A DNA stretch of 64,000 bases from BOG-938 sp048498155 (GTDB taxonomy: Bacteria; Pseudomonadota; Alphaproteobacteria; Caulobacterales; Caulobacteraceae). The stretch lies in contig JBEHYN010000006.1 of assembly GCA_048498155.1 (NCBI GenBank), positions 1 to 64,000 on the forward strand. Reading direction: 5' to 3'. Under the pieces are notes generated by a model. It did no database searches. It saw only the letters and a program-made list of their open reading frames with translations, and was not told the origin of the DNA. The position numbers and the translations under genes are program-made. Of the stretch, positions 51,902 through 61,526 are shown in pieces. How positions within the stretch are numbered: the stretch's first letter is position 1; every line of letters begins with the position of its first letter.

Positions 51902-54400
51902 TCATTCAAATTTTGATGGGGACGGGCCGCCGTCCCGCGCAATGTTCGCTGGCGTCAGCGAACGTGGCGCAGCCCTCATCAGGAAAGGCTCACTCTTCAC
52001 GATACCACCAATGATGGACCGCCAGCGATAATCGTCCTTGCGGGCGTCATGCACGACCTTGCGCACGCTGGGCATATCGTAAGGCTCGACCTGCCGTCCA
52101 AGGGCGTAGGCCAAAAGTTTTTGTGTCATGGCCTGGACGAACTGTTCCTTGCGGGCCAGCAAAGCATCGCGCAGGCCGTTGGGGCCCTGGAATTTCGTCC
52201 CGTTGGGCAGAACGCCGGAGGAGTCGATCGGCGTTCCGGCGTCAACCGTGCGCCAGCGGCCGGTGGCGTCGAAATTCTCAAGCGCGAAGCCGAGCGGATC
52301 CATCGTGGCGTGACAGGCCGCGCACACTGGGTTCTTGCGGTGCTCCTCTAGCCGGGCGCGCACCGAGGCGGGCTTACCGCCGGCGCCGGTGTCCTTCAGG
52401 GCCGGAACATTAGGCGGCGGTTCGGGCGGCGGGGTGCCCAGCAGACTGTCCAGCACCCACTTGCCGCGCAGCACTGGAGAGGTGCGGTTGGGATAGGAGG
52501 TGACCATTTGCAGGCTGCCTTGGCCGAGCAGGCCGCCGCGCGGGCTGTCTGGCGGCAAATCGACCCGACGGAAGCGAATTCCGATGACATCGGGAATGCC
52601 GTAATGGCGCGCCAACCGCTCATTGAGGAAGGTGTAGCGGGCGCTGAGCAACTCCACCACGCTGCGATCGCGGTGAATCTGATCGTTCACGAACAGGGTG
52701 GTCTCCTGCTCGAAGGCCGAGCGCAGCTCTTCGTCGAAGTCGGGGAACAGCTGCTGATCCGGGGCTGTCTCCTTGATATTGCGCAGCAGCAGCCACTGGC
52801 CGACGAAGTTATCAACCATGGCCTTGGAGCGAGGATCGGCCAGCATCCGGCGCACCTGTCCGTCAAGCACGGCGGGCTGGTGAAGTTTGCCCTGGGCGGC
52901 AAGGGTCGCCAGGGTTGGGTCGGGAATGCTGCTCCACAGGAAGAACGACAGGCGCGAGGCCAGTTCCCGGTCGCTAATGGGATAGGCGCCGCCGGGCGCG
53001 ACGCGCGGCGGGTCCTGCTCGACCCGGAATAGGAAGTTGGGCGAAGACAGGATGCGTGACACGCCGACTTGAAGCCCCGTGGTGAAATCGCCGCCTTGGC
53101 GGCCTTCACGGTAGAATCCCATCAGGGTCGCGGTTTCCTTGGCGGTTATGGGCCGCCGAAAAGCCTGGGTCGCCAGGGAGGTCAAAATTCGTTTGGCGCA
53201 AGGCTCTTCCTGGGCGGCCTTGGCGGGCTTGCACAGCAAGATCTTGCGCAGGCTGGCCGTATCCGCGTGACCTTGAGTGCTCGCATTGAATGGACCGCTG
53301 ATCGCGACGCTGTCCAAGGCCTGGGCGCGGGTTTCATCGTACAACAACAGACGGCGCGCGGACCCGCCCAGGTGCATTACGGCGTTCTCGGGCTCGACGA
53401 AGCGTCCGACGAAGGACGCGCTGATCACCCGAGCGCCGGCTTTCACGGGCAGGCGCAGTTCCAGGCCCGCGTCGGCTTCGCGCGCCCATTTCTCCCAATC
53501 GTGGTCGCCGAAGATTTCCCCGGCAAAGCTTTCCGTCGCCGCAACGCCGTGGTCACCGCCGCCGATCATGAAGGTTTTGATCCGGGCGCCGTCGATGCGG
53601 ACGTCCAGTTGCTCGGGTTCCTGCAGCCCCATGATGTAGTCATAGAGTTGGCGGCGCAGGCGCAGTTTGATCAAATATTCCCCATCTGCAGGGAAGTTGT
53701 AGGTGATGCTGGCGCCCCCGCGCGACCCGAAGGGCAAGCCGTCGCTCTGGTCTTCCTGCGCCGCCAGCTTGGGCACCTTGAAGGTCTCGGTCACGGCGCC
53801 TGCGGGCGGCAGTCCCATCGCCTGACGGCTTACGCGTCGCGCCACGATCAGATAGCGCTCCAGCAAGGCGGGCGACACCGATAGAAGGCTGGCGTTGTTG
53901 TCCAGGCCCTGGGTGTCGGCGTCGTCGGGCGGCAGCAGGGTGGCGGTGTCCACGTCCAGCCCCAGCAGATCGCGTACGGCGTTCTTGTACTCAGCCCGGT
54001 TCAGGCGGTGCAGGGCCTGGGTGCGGCCCGGATTGGGGTGTAGGGCGGCTTCATGGTCGAGCTGGCCTTCCAGCGCGGACACAAAGGCGTCGGTAGTCTG
54101 GTTGTCAGGCCGGGGCTGTCCGGGCGGCGGCATCGCTCCCATGCGCAGTTTGCGCACCACCTTTTCCCAGGCCTCGGCGTCGGGTCCGACGTTGTTCAGG
54201 TCCTTGGTCTGCAACACCAGGCCGCCGGCCTTGCGCTTGTCGTTGTGACAGGTGAAGCAGTATTGGCTGAGGACGGCGCCGTCCGGATGGGCGGGGGCGG
54301 GCGTCGCAGCGGCCCTGACCCCACCGGACGGCGCGGCCACGCCAGCTGCACAGGCGATAAGCACAAAAAGCGCCTGCCCAACACGAGATCTTAAGCCCAT
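51902..54400 (-). CDS. Exported DUF1592-family dihaem cytochrome-like protein C
   Basis: 832 residues from ATG 54400 (an in-frame start at 54439 adds 13 residues). CFTCH at 48-52, MGAMPPPG, the DUF1587-1595-1592-1588-1585 order, and the second haem motif CAACHATMDPLGFALE at 693 onward. The beta-rich part (about 235-345) differs most from B and D, suggesting it sets specificity. Confidence 0.9.
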   Translation of the reverse strand: MGLRSRVGQALFVLIACAAGVAAPSGGVRAAATPAPAHPDGAVLSQYCFTCHNDKRKAGGLVLQTKDLNNVGPDAEAWEKVVRKLRMGAMPPPGQPRPDNQTTDAFVSALEGQLDHEAALHPNPGRTQALHRLNRAEYKNAVRDLLGLDVDTATLLPPDDADTQGLDNNASLLSVSPALLERYLIVARRVSRQAMGLPPAGAVTETFKVPKLAAQEDQSDGLPFGSRGGASITYNFPADGEYLIKLRLRRQLYDYIMGLQEPEQLDVRIDGARIKTFMIGGGDHGVAATESFAGEIFGDHDWEKWAREADAGLELRLPVKAGARVISASFVGRFVEPENAVMHLGGSARRLLLYDETRAQALDSVAISGPFNASTQGHADTASLRKILLCKPAKAAQEEPCAKRILTSLATQAFRRPITAKETATLMGFYREGRQGGDFTTGLQVGVSRILSSPNFLFRVEQDPPRVAPGGAYPISDRELASRLSFFLWSSIPDPTLATLAAQGKLHQPAVLDGQVRRMLADPRSKAMVDNFVGQWLLLRNIKETAPDQQLFPDFDEELRSAFEQETTLFVNDQIHRDRSVVELLSARYTFLNERLARHYGIPDVIGIRFRRVDLPPDSPRGGLLGQGSLQMVTSYPNRTSPVLRGKWVLDSLLGTPPPEPPPNVPALKDTGAGGKPASVRARLEEHRKNPVCAACHATMDPLGFALENFDATGRWRTVDAGTPIDSSGVLPNGTKFQGPNGLRDALLARKEQFVQAMTQKLLAYALGRQVEPYDMPSVRKVVHDARKDDYRWRSIIGGIVKSEPFLMRAAPRSLTPANIARDGGPSPSKFE

Positions 54401-54446
54401 ACGCCGCTTCCTCGACCCCGTTATTCCTTGGGGGTTCACACCGCAA

Positions 54447-54476
54447 ATTATCCGCCACCCGCATGGGGGCTGTCAA
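54447..54476 (-). promoter_or_regulatory. Promoter of DUF1592-C
   Basis: Minus strand: -35 TTGACA (54471-54476), 18-base spacer, -10 GATAAT (54447-54452). Confidence 0.78.
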
Positions 54477-54494
54477 TTCGGCCCTGTTGCCGCA

Positions 54495-54522
54495 TGGACG
54501 ACGACGATGGCCGGTGTAAAAT
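54495..54522 (+). promoter_or_regulatory. Promoter of ankyrin gene C
   Basis: Plus strand: TGGACG (54495-54500), 16-base spacer, TAAAAT (54517-54522). In this unit 18 bases, not nine or ten, separate the two -35 elements. Confidence 0.62.
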
Positions 54523-54557
54523 GGTCGCCAACAACTATCGAATGGGAGGTCTGAATC

Positions 54558-56024
54558 ATGGGCGCTGAACGGCTGGGCATGGCGTGCTTGACAGCGAGCC
54601 TGCTGTTTGCGAGCGCCGCCTTCGGCGCCGAAGGGGACCTTCGACTGATCGATGCCAGCAAGCGCGACGACGTCGCGGCGGTTAAGGCGCTCTCGGCCTC
54701 CGGCGTCAATGTAAACGCCCACGCGCCCGACGGCTCCACGGCATTGCATTGGGCCGCGCAAAACGATGATCTGGCCCTCGCCGACGTCCTGATCCGAAAG
54801 GGCGCCAAGGTCGATGCGGCCACCGATCTCGGGGTTACACCCCTTTGGGTCGCCGCAAGCAATTCCAGCGCGCCGATGGTCGCGCGCCTGCTCGGCGCCC
54901 ATGCCAACCCTAACATCGCGCCGCCCGCCAACGGCACGCCCCTGATGGTCGCCGCCCGGCTGGGCAATGCGCAGGCCGTCAAGGCGATGCTGGACCACGG
55001 CGCGGACCCCAACGCACAGGAATCCGCGCACGGCCAAACGGCCTTGATGTGGGCGGCCGCGGAGCATCATCCGGACGTTGTCGCTCTGTTGCTCGCGGCT
55101 CACGCGGACGTTCATGCGCGGTCCAAGACCTGGACCCAGCGCATCATGCTGTGCTGCCAGTACTTCGAGGGCGATTCCGGCGGCGCGGACACGGTAACAA
55201 AAGGCGGATACACTCCCCTTCTGTTCGCCGCCCAGGGTGGGGATTCGGAGTCCATTCGGCTCATTCTCGCCGCCGGGGGCGACATCAAGGCGACCGCGGC
55301 GGACGGGACAAACGCCCTGACCATAGCGGCCCATGAGCAACAGTCAGACGCCGCTATTTTCCTGCTGGGCGCCGGCGCCGATCCCAATGCGGCAGGGGCC
55401 GGTTACACCGTTCTGCACATCGCCGCCGTTTCCGGCGATTTAGCCTTGACCAAGGCCTTGCTCGATCATGGCGCTAATCCCAATGCTCGCCAGGAAAAGG
55501 GCAGCCCGACCAAGCAACTGCGCAGCGGACATTCCCTGGATTATCATTTGAACGGCGCCACGCCTTTCATTCTGGCCGCCTGCACGGCCCATGGCGACGT
55601 CATGAAACTCTTAGCCGCCAAGGGCGCCGATCCGTCCATCGCCACGAATGACGGCCGCACCGCGCTGATGGCGGCGGCCGGTCGAGGCACCCAGACGCAA
55701 CAGGGACCACGACTGACCGAGCCTCAGATCATGGCAATCCTGAAACTGGCGGCCCAACTGGGAACGCCGGTCAATCAGGTCGACATAAACGGCGATACCG
55801 CCCTGCATATCGCCGCCACCCGCAGGCGCGATGGAATCGTGCAAGCCCTGGTGGACAGCGGCGCGTCCCTGGAGATCAAGAACCGCAACGGTGAGACCCC
55901 GTTGGCGGCGGCGCTGAAGCCCCCGGCGGCGGCGATCGGATCGGGCCTGTCGGACGACCACGACTACCTTCTCAAGCATACCGCGACGGCGGATCTACTC
56001 CGCAAGCTGGGGGCCAAGAGTTGA
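54558..56024 (+). CDS. Exported ankyrin-repeat protein C
   Basis: 488 residues from ATG 54558 (GGGAGG upstream), the only one of the four with an ATG. Signal peptide (LGMACLTASLLFASAAFGA), about eleven ankyrin repeats, C199-C200 in IMLCCQYFEGDS. Ends 16 bases from the convergent DUF1552-C stop. Confidence 0.88.
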   Translation: MGAERLGMACLTASLLFASAAFGAEGDLRLIDASKRDDVAAVKALSASGVNVNAHAPDGSTALHWAAQNDDLALADVLIRKGAKVDAATDLGVTPLWVAASNSSAPMVARLLGAHANPNIAPPANGTPLMVAARLGNAQAVKAMLDHGADPNAQESAHGQTALMWAAAEHHPDVVALLLAAHADVHARSKTWTQRIMLCCQYFEGDSGGADTVTKGGYTPLLFAAQGGDSESIRLILAAGGDIKATAADGTNALTIAAHEQQSDAAIFLLGAGADPNAAGAGYTVLHIAAVSGDLALTKALLDHGANPNARQEKGSPTKQLRSGHSLDYHLNGATPFILAACTAHGDVMKLLAAKGADPSIATNDGRTALMAAAGRGTQTQQGPRLTEPQIMAILKLAAQLGTPVNQVDINGDTALHIAATRRRDGIVQALVDSGASLEIKNRNGETPLAAALKPPAAAIGSGLSDDHDYLLKHTATADLLRKLGAKS

Positions 56025-56040
56025 CGGTGCTCTCGAGGCT

Positions 56041-57372
56041 TTAGACCTCGGAGAGCCGATCGATATCCAGCCTGTTCTTGCTGGTCCCCACGTGATCGGT
56101 GGGCAGGCCGAGCTTGTCCATCACGGCCATCAGCAGATTGGCCGTGGAGTCGCCGTCGTACTTCAAATGTCGACCGCCCTTGATCCCTTGATTGGGGCCG
56201 CCCACCAGCATCACGGGGACGCCGGTCTGAGCATGCAGATTGCTGTCGCTCATGCCCGCGCCGTAAATCAGCAGGGCGTGGTCCAGCAGTGAGCCATCGC
56301 CGTCCTGGGTCTTGCTCAGCTTGTCCAGGAAATAGGCGAACATCTGCATGTGATAGGTGTTGACCTTGGATAGGGCCGCTATCTTTTCGGGGTCATTTTC
56401 ATGATGGGACAGGGGGTGATGGCCCTCAGGGACCCCGATTTCAGGATAGGGACGGCCGGTGAATTCGCGGCCATACATGAAGGTGGTCACCCGGGTCAGG
56501 TCGGACTGAAAGGCCAGGACCTGCAGGTCGTACATCAGCTTGGCGTGCTCTGCGAAGGTCTGGGGAATGCCGACGGGTTGGTTCACCACCGGCATGTCTT
56601 TCGCGCTTTGCGCCTCGGCCTTCTGGATACGAGTCTCAATGTCGCGCACACCGTCCAGGTACTCCACCAGCCGTGTACGATCGCTCGCGCCCAGACCCTG
56701 GTTCAGGTCCGCCGCCCGTTCCGAGACATAGTCAAGAATGCTGCGGTCTTGGCGCATATGAGCTAGCCGCGCGTTGGTCTCGGTGCTGCCCACATCGCCG
56801 AACAGCCGCTCGAAGACCAGACGCGGGTTGTTCTCCGGGGGAAGGGGCAAGTTAGGATTATGCCAAGCAATACTGTTGCCCATGATGCAGGGGAAACCGT
56901 CGCAGACACCGGCCCCGTCCAGATTGTCCAGACCCAGCTCCAGTGACGGCAATTGGGTCTGTTGTCCGAAATGCAGAGCCACCGCCTGATCGATGGAGAC
57001 CGCGGCCTGGGGGACGCCTCCCGATGTCGTGCCCGGAGGAGTGCCCGTCAGGAATGCGGTCGTGGCCCGCGAGTGACCGCCGCCGCCGCCGGGCGGAACG
57101 TTCATGCCCGACAGCACCAGCAGGCGATCATGGAACGGCCCCAGGGGCTGCATGATCGGCGAGAGGTCGAAGGCTCCTGTGGTCTTAGGCGTCCAGTAGT
57201 CCATGGCCATGCCATTGGGGACATAGGCGACGCTCAGTCGCTTGACTGGCGCGATCTTGTCGGCGGCGCGGGCGAGCGCCGGGGTCATGGCGTCCAGCAA
57301 CGGCAAGGCCACGCTCGCGCCCAGGCCTCGCAACAGGGTCCGACGGTGTAGCGACAGCTTCCTGATAATCAT
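56041..57372 (-). CDS. Tat-exported DUF1552 protein C
   Basis: 443 residues. Signal LSLHRRTLLRGLGASVALPLLDAM with the twin Arg. Body as in A and B with CDGFPCIMGN, TTFMYGREFTGRPYPEIGVPEGHHPLSHHE and LLIYGAGMSDSNLHAQTGVPVMLVGG. ATG 57372 preferred over 57378 because of its eight-base spacing from GAGG. Ten bases after DUF1592-D. Most divergent of the three DUF1552 copies. Confidence 0.88.
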   Translation of the reverse strand: MIIRKLSLHRRTLLRGLGASVALPLLDAMTPALARAADKIAPVKRLSVAYVPNGMAMDYWTPKTTGAFDLSPIMQPLGPFHDRLLVLSGMNVPPGGGGGHSRATTAFLTGTPPGTTSGGVPQAAVSIDQAVALHFGQQTQLPSLELGLDNLDGAGVCDGFPCIMGNSIAWHNPNLPLPPENNPRLVFERLFGDVGSTETNARLAHMRQDRSILDYVSERAADLNQGLGASDRTRLVEYLDGVRDIETRIQKAEAQSAKDMPVVNQPVGIPQTFAEHAKLMYDLQVLAFQSDLTRVTTFMYGREFTGRPYPEIGVPEGHHPLSHHENDPEKIAALSKVNTYHMQMFAYFLDKLSKTQDGDGSLLDHALLIYGAGMSDSNLHAQTGVPVMLVGGPNQGIKGGRHLKYDGDSTANLLMAVMDKLGLPTDHVGTSKNRLDIDRLSEV

Positions 57373-57382
57373 GGTCATAACC

Positions 57383-59872
57383 TCATTGCAGCGCCACGGC
57401 GCTCTTGCCGCCGCTTTCGGCGATCGACGGGGCGGCGACCGGTCGGGGCTGCGCGGTCCGCATCAGGAAAGCCTCGCTCTTGACGATGCCGCCGAGGATG
57501 GACCGCCAGCGATAGTCGTCCGCCCGAGCGTCATGCACGATCTTACGCACGGCCGGCATGTCGTAGGCTTCAAGCTGTCGGCCAAGGGCGTAGGACAACA
57601 GCCTTTCCGTCATGGCCTGCACGAACTGCTCCTTGCGGGCGAGCAATGCGTCGCGCAGGCCGTCGGGACCTTGGAACTTGGTCCCGTTTGGCAGAACGCC
57701 CGAGGAGTCGATGGGTGTTCCGGCATCGACGGTGCGCCACTTGCCGGTGGCGTCAAAATTCTCAAGCGCGAAACCCAGGGGGTCCATGGAAGCGTGGCAG
57801 GCGGCGCAGACGGGATTCTTGCGATGCTCTTCAAGGCGGGCGCGAACTGAGGCGGGCTTGCCGCCGGCGCCGGTGTCCTTCAGCCCCGGAACATTGGGCG
57901 GAGGCTGGGGCGGCGGGGTGCCCAGCAGATTGGACAGCACCCACTTGCCCCGCAGCACCGGCGAGGTGCGGTTAGGATAAGAGGTCACCATCAACAGGCT
58001 GCCCTGGCCGAGCAAGCCGCCGCGCGGGCTGTCCGCCGACAGATCGACCCGGCGGAAGCGCGTCCCATAGACATTGGGCACGCCGTAGTGGTTCGCCAGC
58101 CGTTCATTGAGGAAGGTGTAGCGCGCGCTCAGCAACTCCACGACGGTGCGATCACGCTGGAGCTGGTCGTTAAAAAACAGCTTGGTTTCCTGCTCGAAGG
58201 CGTCGCGCAAAGCGTCGTCGAACCCCGGAAAGAGCGACTGGTCGGGCGCCGTGGCGCGCAGGTTGCGCAGCAAAAGCCACTGGCCGACGAAATTGTCGAT
58301 CAAGGCCTTGGAGCGGGGATCGGCGACCATCCGCTTCACCTGCTGATCGAGCACGGCCGGCTGTCGCAGTTTGCCCTGGACCGCCAAGCTCTCAAGGCTG
58401 CGATCGGGAATGCTGCTCCAAAGGAAGAAGGACAGCCGCGAGGCCAGCTCCAGGTCGCTGAGCCGGTAGGCCGACCCTGGCGAGGCGCGGGTGGGATCGT
58501 GCTCCACGCGGAACAGGAAATCCGGAGAGGCTAGGATGCAGGACAGGGCTTCTTGCAGGCCGGTCATGAAGTCGCCGGCTTTGCGGCCATCGCGGTAGTA
58601 GGCCATGATCTTCTGGACATCCTTGGCGGTCACCGGCCGGCGGTAGGCCTGGCTCGCCAACGAGGTCACGATCCGCCGCGCGCAGGGGCCTTCCTCGGCG
58701 GAGGTCTTGGGCCGGCATGTGAGAATCCGGCGCAAACTCGGCGTGTCCAACGGGCCAGCGGCAGGCGTCACATAGGGGCCGGTGATAGAGACGGTGTCCA
58801 CCGCCTGCACGCGCGTGTCGTCCCGCGCCAGCAGCCCAGATGATTTGCGGGCGCGAATGAGGGCGTCCTGGGGATTGGCTGCGCGACCCACGAAGGACAC
58901 GGAGATGACGCGCGGACCTGCCTTGACGGGCACGCGCACGTCCAGGCCGGCGTCGGCCTCATGCACCCAGCGCTCCCAATCCGGATCGCCATACAGCTCC
59001 CCTGCAAATCCCCTAGGAGCCGTCTTCCCGTGATCTTCAGCGCCGACCTTGAAAGTCTTTACGCGGACGCCGTCGATGCGAACCTCGAGCTGTTCGGGTT
59101 CTTGCAGGCCGATGATGTATCCGTAAAGCGAGCGGCGCAGGCGGACCGCTATGAGGTACTCACCGTCCGTGGGGAAGTTGTAAGTCACAGCGGTCCCGCC
59201 GCGCGTTCCGAATGGAAGATCCTGCCCCTGATCTTCCTGTCCCGCATAAGTAGAAACCTTGAAGGTCTCGGAGCCGGCCGCCCCCGGCGCCGCGCCGAGC
59301 GCCTGGCGGCTCACGCGCCGCGCCACGATCAGGTAGCGCTCCAGCAAGGCGGGCGAGACCGATAGCAGGCTGGCGTTGTTGTCCAGGCCCTGGGTGTCGG
59401 CGTCGTCGGGCGGCAGAAGGGCGGCTGTATCCACGTCCAGCCCCAGCAGATCGCGTACGGCGTTCTTGTACTCGGCCCGGTTCAGGCGGTGCAGGGCCTG
59501 GGTGCGACCCGGATTGGGGTGTAGGGCGGCTTCGTGGTCGAGCTGGCCTTCCAGCGCGGACACAAAGGCGTCGGTAGTCTGGTTGTCAGGCCGAGGCTGT
59601 CCGGGCGGGGGCATGGCCCCCATGCGCAGCTTGCGCACCACCTTTTCCCAGGCCTCGGCGTCGGGTCCGACGTTGTTGAGGTCCTTAGTCTGCAACACCA
59701 GGCCGCCGGCCTTGCGCTTGTCGTTGTGGCAGGTGAAGCAGTATTGGCTGAGGACAGCGGTGTCGGGATGATCGGGTGCGGCGGCCGCCCGCCCCTCTCC
59801 CGTCGGAAAGATCCCAGCTGCGCAGGCGAACAGCACCACAAACGCCTGGGCCACACGGCTCTGCAAACTCAT
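57383..59872 (-). CDS. Exported DUF1592-family dihaem cytochrome-like protein D
   Basis: 829 residues. Signal peptide, CFTCH at 45-49, MGAMPPPG, the shared domain order, and CAACHASMDPLGFALE at 689 onward. GAGGAAA before ATG 59872. Its N-terminal 150 residues are nearly the same as in B and C, while the central region has diverged. Confidence 0.9.
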   Translation of the reverse strand: MSLQSRVAQAFVVLFACAAGIFPTGEGRAAAAPDHPDTAVLSQYCFTCHNDKRKAGGLVLQTKDLNNVGPDAEAWEKVVRKLRMGAMPPPGQPRPDNQTTDAFVSALEGQLDHEAALHPNPGRTQALHRLNRAEYKNAVRDLLGLDVDTAALLPPDDADTQGLDNNASLLSVSPALLERYLIVARRVSRQALGAAPGAAGSETFKVSTYAGQEDQGQDLPFGTRGGTAVTYNFPTDGEYLIAVRLRRSLYGYIIGLQEPEQLEVRIDGVRVKTFKVGAEDHGKTAPRGFAGELYGDPDWERWVHEADAGLDVRVPVKAGPRVISVSFVGRAANPQDALIRARKSSGLLARDDTRVQAVDTVSITGPYVTPAAGPLDTPSLRRILTCRPKTSAEEGPCARRIVTSLASQAYRRPVTAKDVQKIMAYYRDGRKAGDFMTGLQEALSCILASPDFLFRVEHDPTRASPGSAYRLSDLELASRLSFFLWSSIPDRSLESLAVQGKLRQPAVLDQQVKRMVADPRSKALIDNFVGQWLLLRNLRATAPDQSLFPGFDDALRDAFEQETKLFFNDQLQRDRTVVELLSARYTFLNERLANHYGVPNVYGTRFRRVDLSADSPRGGLLGQGSLLMVTSYPNRTSPVLRGKWVLSNLLGTPPPQPPPNVPGLKDTGAGGKPASVRARLEEHRKNPVCAACHASMDPLGFALENFDATGKWRTVDAGTPIDSSGVLPNGTKFQGPDGLRDALLARKEQFVQAMTERLLSYALGRQLEAYDMPAVRKIVHDARADDYRWRSILGGIVKSEAFLMRTAQPRPVAAPSIAESGGKSAVALQ

Positions 59873-59929
59873 ACGCGTGTTTCCTCAACCCGATGATTGT
59901 CTCGTTTTCTCTCGGGTTTTGCAGATTGA

Positions 59930-59959
59930 ATTATCGGCCAGGGCTACGCGGCCTGTCAA
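59930..59959 (-). promoter_or_regulatory. Promoter of DUF1592-D
   Basis: Minus strand: -35 TTGACA (59954-59959), 18-base spacer, -10 GATAAT (59930-59935). Confidence 0.78.
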
Positions 59960-59968
59960 TCGACACCA

Positions 59969-59996
59969 TGGACGAGCGCCCTTCGCGGTGTAGTAT
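59969..59996 (+). promoter_or_regulatory. Promoter of ankyrin gene D
   Basis: Plus strand: TGGACG (59969-59974), 16-base spacer, TAGTAT (59991-59996). Nine bases from the opposite -35. Confidence 0.65.
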
Positions 59997-60029
59997 TGCC
60001 AAAAGCGATATAGGCGGGAGGGCTCGATA

Positions 60030-61490
60030 GTGCGAGCGCGGCAGTTTGGAATTTTTTGCATCGGCGCCGTTGTGCTCGCTGCGGGCATAGCGAACGCCGC
60101 CGATCGCGGTCTTCAGTTGATCCAGGCCAGTAAGCGAGACGACGCACAGGCGGTGAAATCGCTGATCGCGGCCGGGGCCAATGTGAACGCCCACGCGGGC
60201 GACGGCTCCAGCGCTCTGCACTGGGCCGCGCAAAACGACGACCTGGCCGTCGCGGACGCGCTCATCCGCAAAGGCGCCAAGGTGGACGCCGTCACCGACC
60301 TCGGCATCACGCCTCTGTGGGTAGCCGCCACAAATTCCAGCACCGTCATGATCGTGCGTCTGCTGAGCGCGCACGCCGATCCGAACATTGCCCCGCCCTC
60401 GAACGGCACGCCGCTGATGCTGGCCGCTCAACGTGGAAACGTCGATGCGGTAAAGGCCTTGCTGTCCCACCGGGCGGATCCCAATGCCCGCGAAAACGCG
60501 CGCGGCCAAACGGCCTTGATGTGGGCGGTCTCCGCCCATCGGCCGGAAGTGGTGCGCGCGCTGATCGAGGGCCATGCCGACGTGCGGGCGCGGTCCACAT
60601 CTTGGACCCAGCGCATGGTGCTGTGCTGCCAATTGTATGAGGGCGACGAGGCGGGCATCGCCATGGTCGCAGTGGGCGGTTTCACGCCGCTGATGTTCGC
60701 CGCCCAGGACGGGGACCTTGAGTCTGCCAAACTCCTACTCGCTGCCGGCGCCGACCCCAAGGACGCGGCGCCGGACGGCTCCAGCGCCGTGGTTATCACA
60801 GCGCATACGGGCCAGGACGAGGTCGCCAAGCTCTTGTTGGACGCGGGCGCCGACGCCAACGCCGCAGGCTCAGGCTATACCGCCCTGCACATCGCCGCCA
60901 TGCGCGGCGATGTGCCGCTGATCAAGATCCTGCTCGACCACGGCGCCGATCCTAACGCGCGCCAGATGAAGGGCAGCCCGACGCAGCGGGTAGCCAGCGG
61001 ACATGCGCTGGACATTCGGTTGGTTGGGGCGACGCCCTATATGCTCGCGGTCCACCTGTCCCAGCTGGAAGCCATGAAGGTGCTCGTGGGTAGGGGGGCC
61101 GACCCGTCGATTCCGCTGCAAGACGGACGCACGCCGCTAATGGTGCTGGCCGGACCTGGCACGCGGGAAGGGACCAACATCGCCGACCCTCTGTTGGCGA
61201 GCACGGTCAAACTGGCCGTGCAACTGGGGACGCCGGCCGATCAGGCCGATCCGAATGGGGATACCGCCTTGCACGTGGCCGCCACCCGTCGACGCGACGC
61301 CGTCGTGCAGGCCCTGATCGATAGCGGCGCGTCCATCAACATCCGGAACAACAAAGGGGAAACGGCCCTAACGGCCGCGCTCACGCCCCCTCCGCCGCCG
61401 AAGGGCACCCTGCTGGCCGAGGAATATGACTTTCTGGTCTTTCACAAGGAGACCGCCGAACTGCTTCGCAAGCTTGGCGGCAAAACCTGA
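60030..61490 (+). CDS. Exported ankyrin-repeat protein D
   Basis: 486 residues from GTG 60030 (GGGAGGG upstream). Signal peptide (FGIFCIGAVVLAAGIANA), about eleven ankyrin repeats, C199-C200 in MVLCCQLYEGDE. The only ankyrin gene without a convergent DUF1552; the beta-propeller gene follows 36 bases later on the same strand and may share its transcript. Confidence 0.88.
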   Translation: MRARQFGIFCIGAVVLAAGIANAADRGLQLIQASKRDDAQAVKSLIAAGANVNAHAGDGSSALHWAAQNDDLAVADALIRKGAKVDAVTDLGITPLWVAATNSSTVMIVRLLSAHADPNIAPPSNGTPLMLAAQRGNVDAVKALLSHRADPNARENARGQTALMWAVSAHRPEVVRALIEGHADVRARSTSWTQRMVLCCQLYEGDEAGIAMVAVGGFTPLMFAAQDGDLESAKLLLAAGADPKDAAPDGSSAVVITAHTGQDEVAKLLLDAGADANAAGSGYTALHIAAMRGDVPLIKILLDHGADPNARQMKGSPTQRVASGHALDIRLVGATPYMLAVHLSQLEAMKVLVGRGADPSIPLQDGRTPLMVLAGPGTREGTNIADPLLASTVKLAVQLGTPADQADPNGDTALHVAATRRRDAVVQALIDSGASINIRNNKGETALTAALTPPPPPKGTLLAEEYDFLVFHKETAELLRKLGGKT

Positions 61491-61526
61491 CCGACGACAG
61501 CTCGGCGAAGCTTTGGGGGCGTTCCT

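Noticed and set aside
54105..55340. 411-codon minus-strand ORF running from ankyrin C into DUF1592-C
   Set aside because: Crosses two well-supported genes and their promoter region; repeats visible in it are the complement of the ankyrin repeats.
41039..61490. Transposon or phage origin of the amplified array
   Set aside because: No transposase, integrase, att-like repeats or terminal inverted repeats were seen around the array; tandem duplication by recombination explains it.
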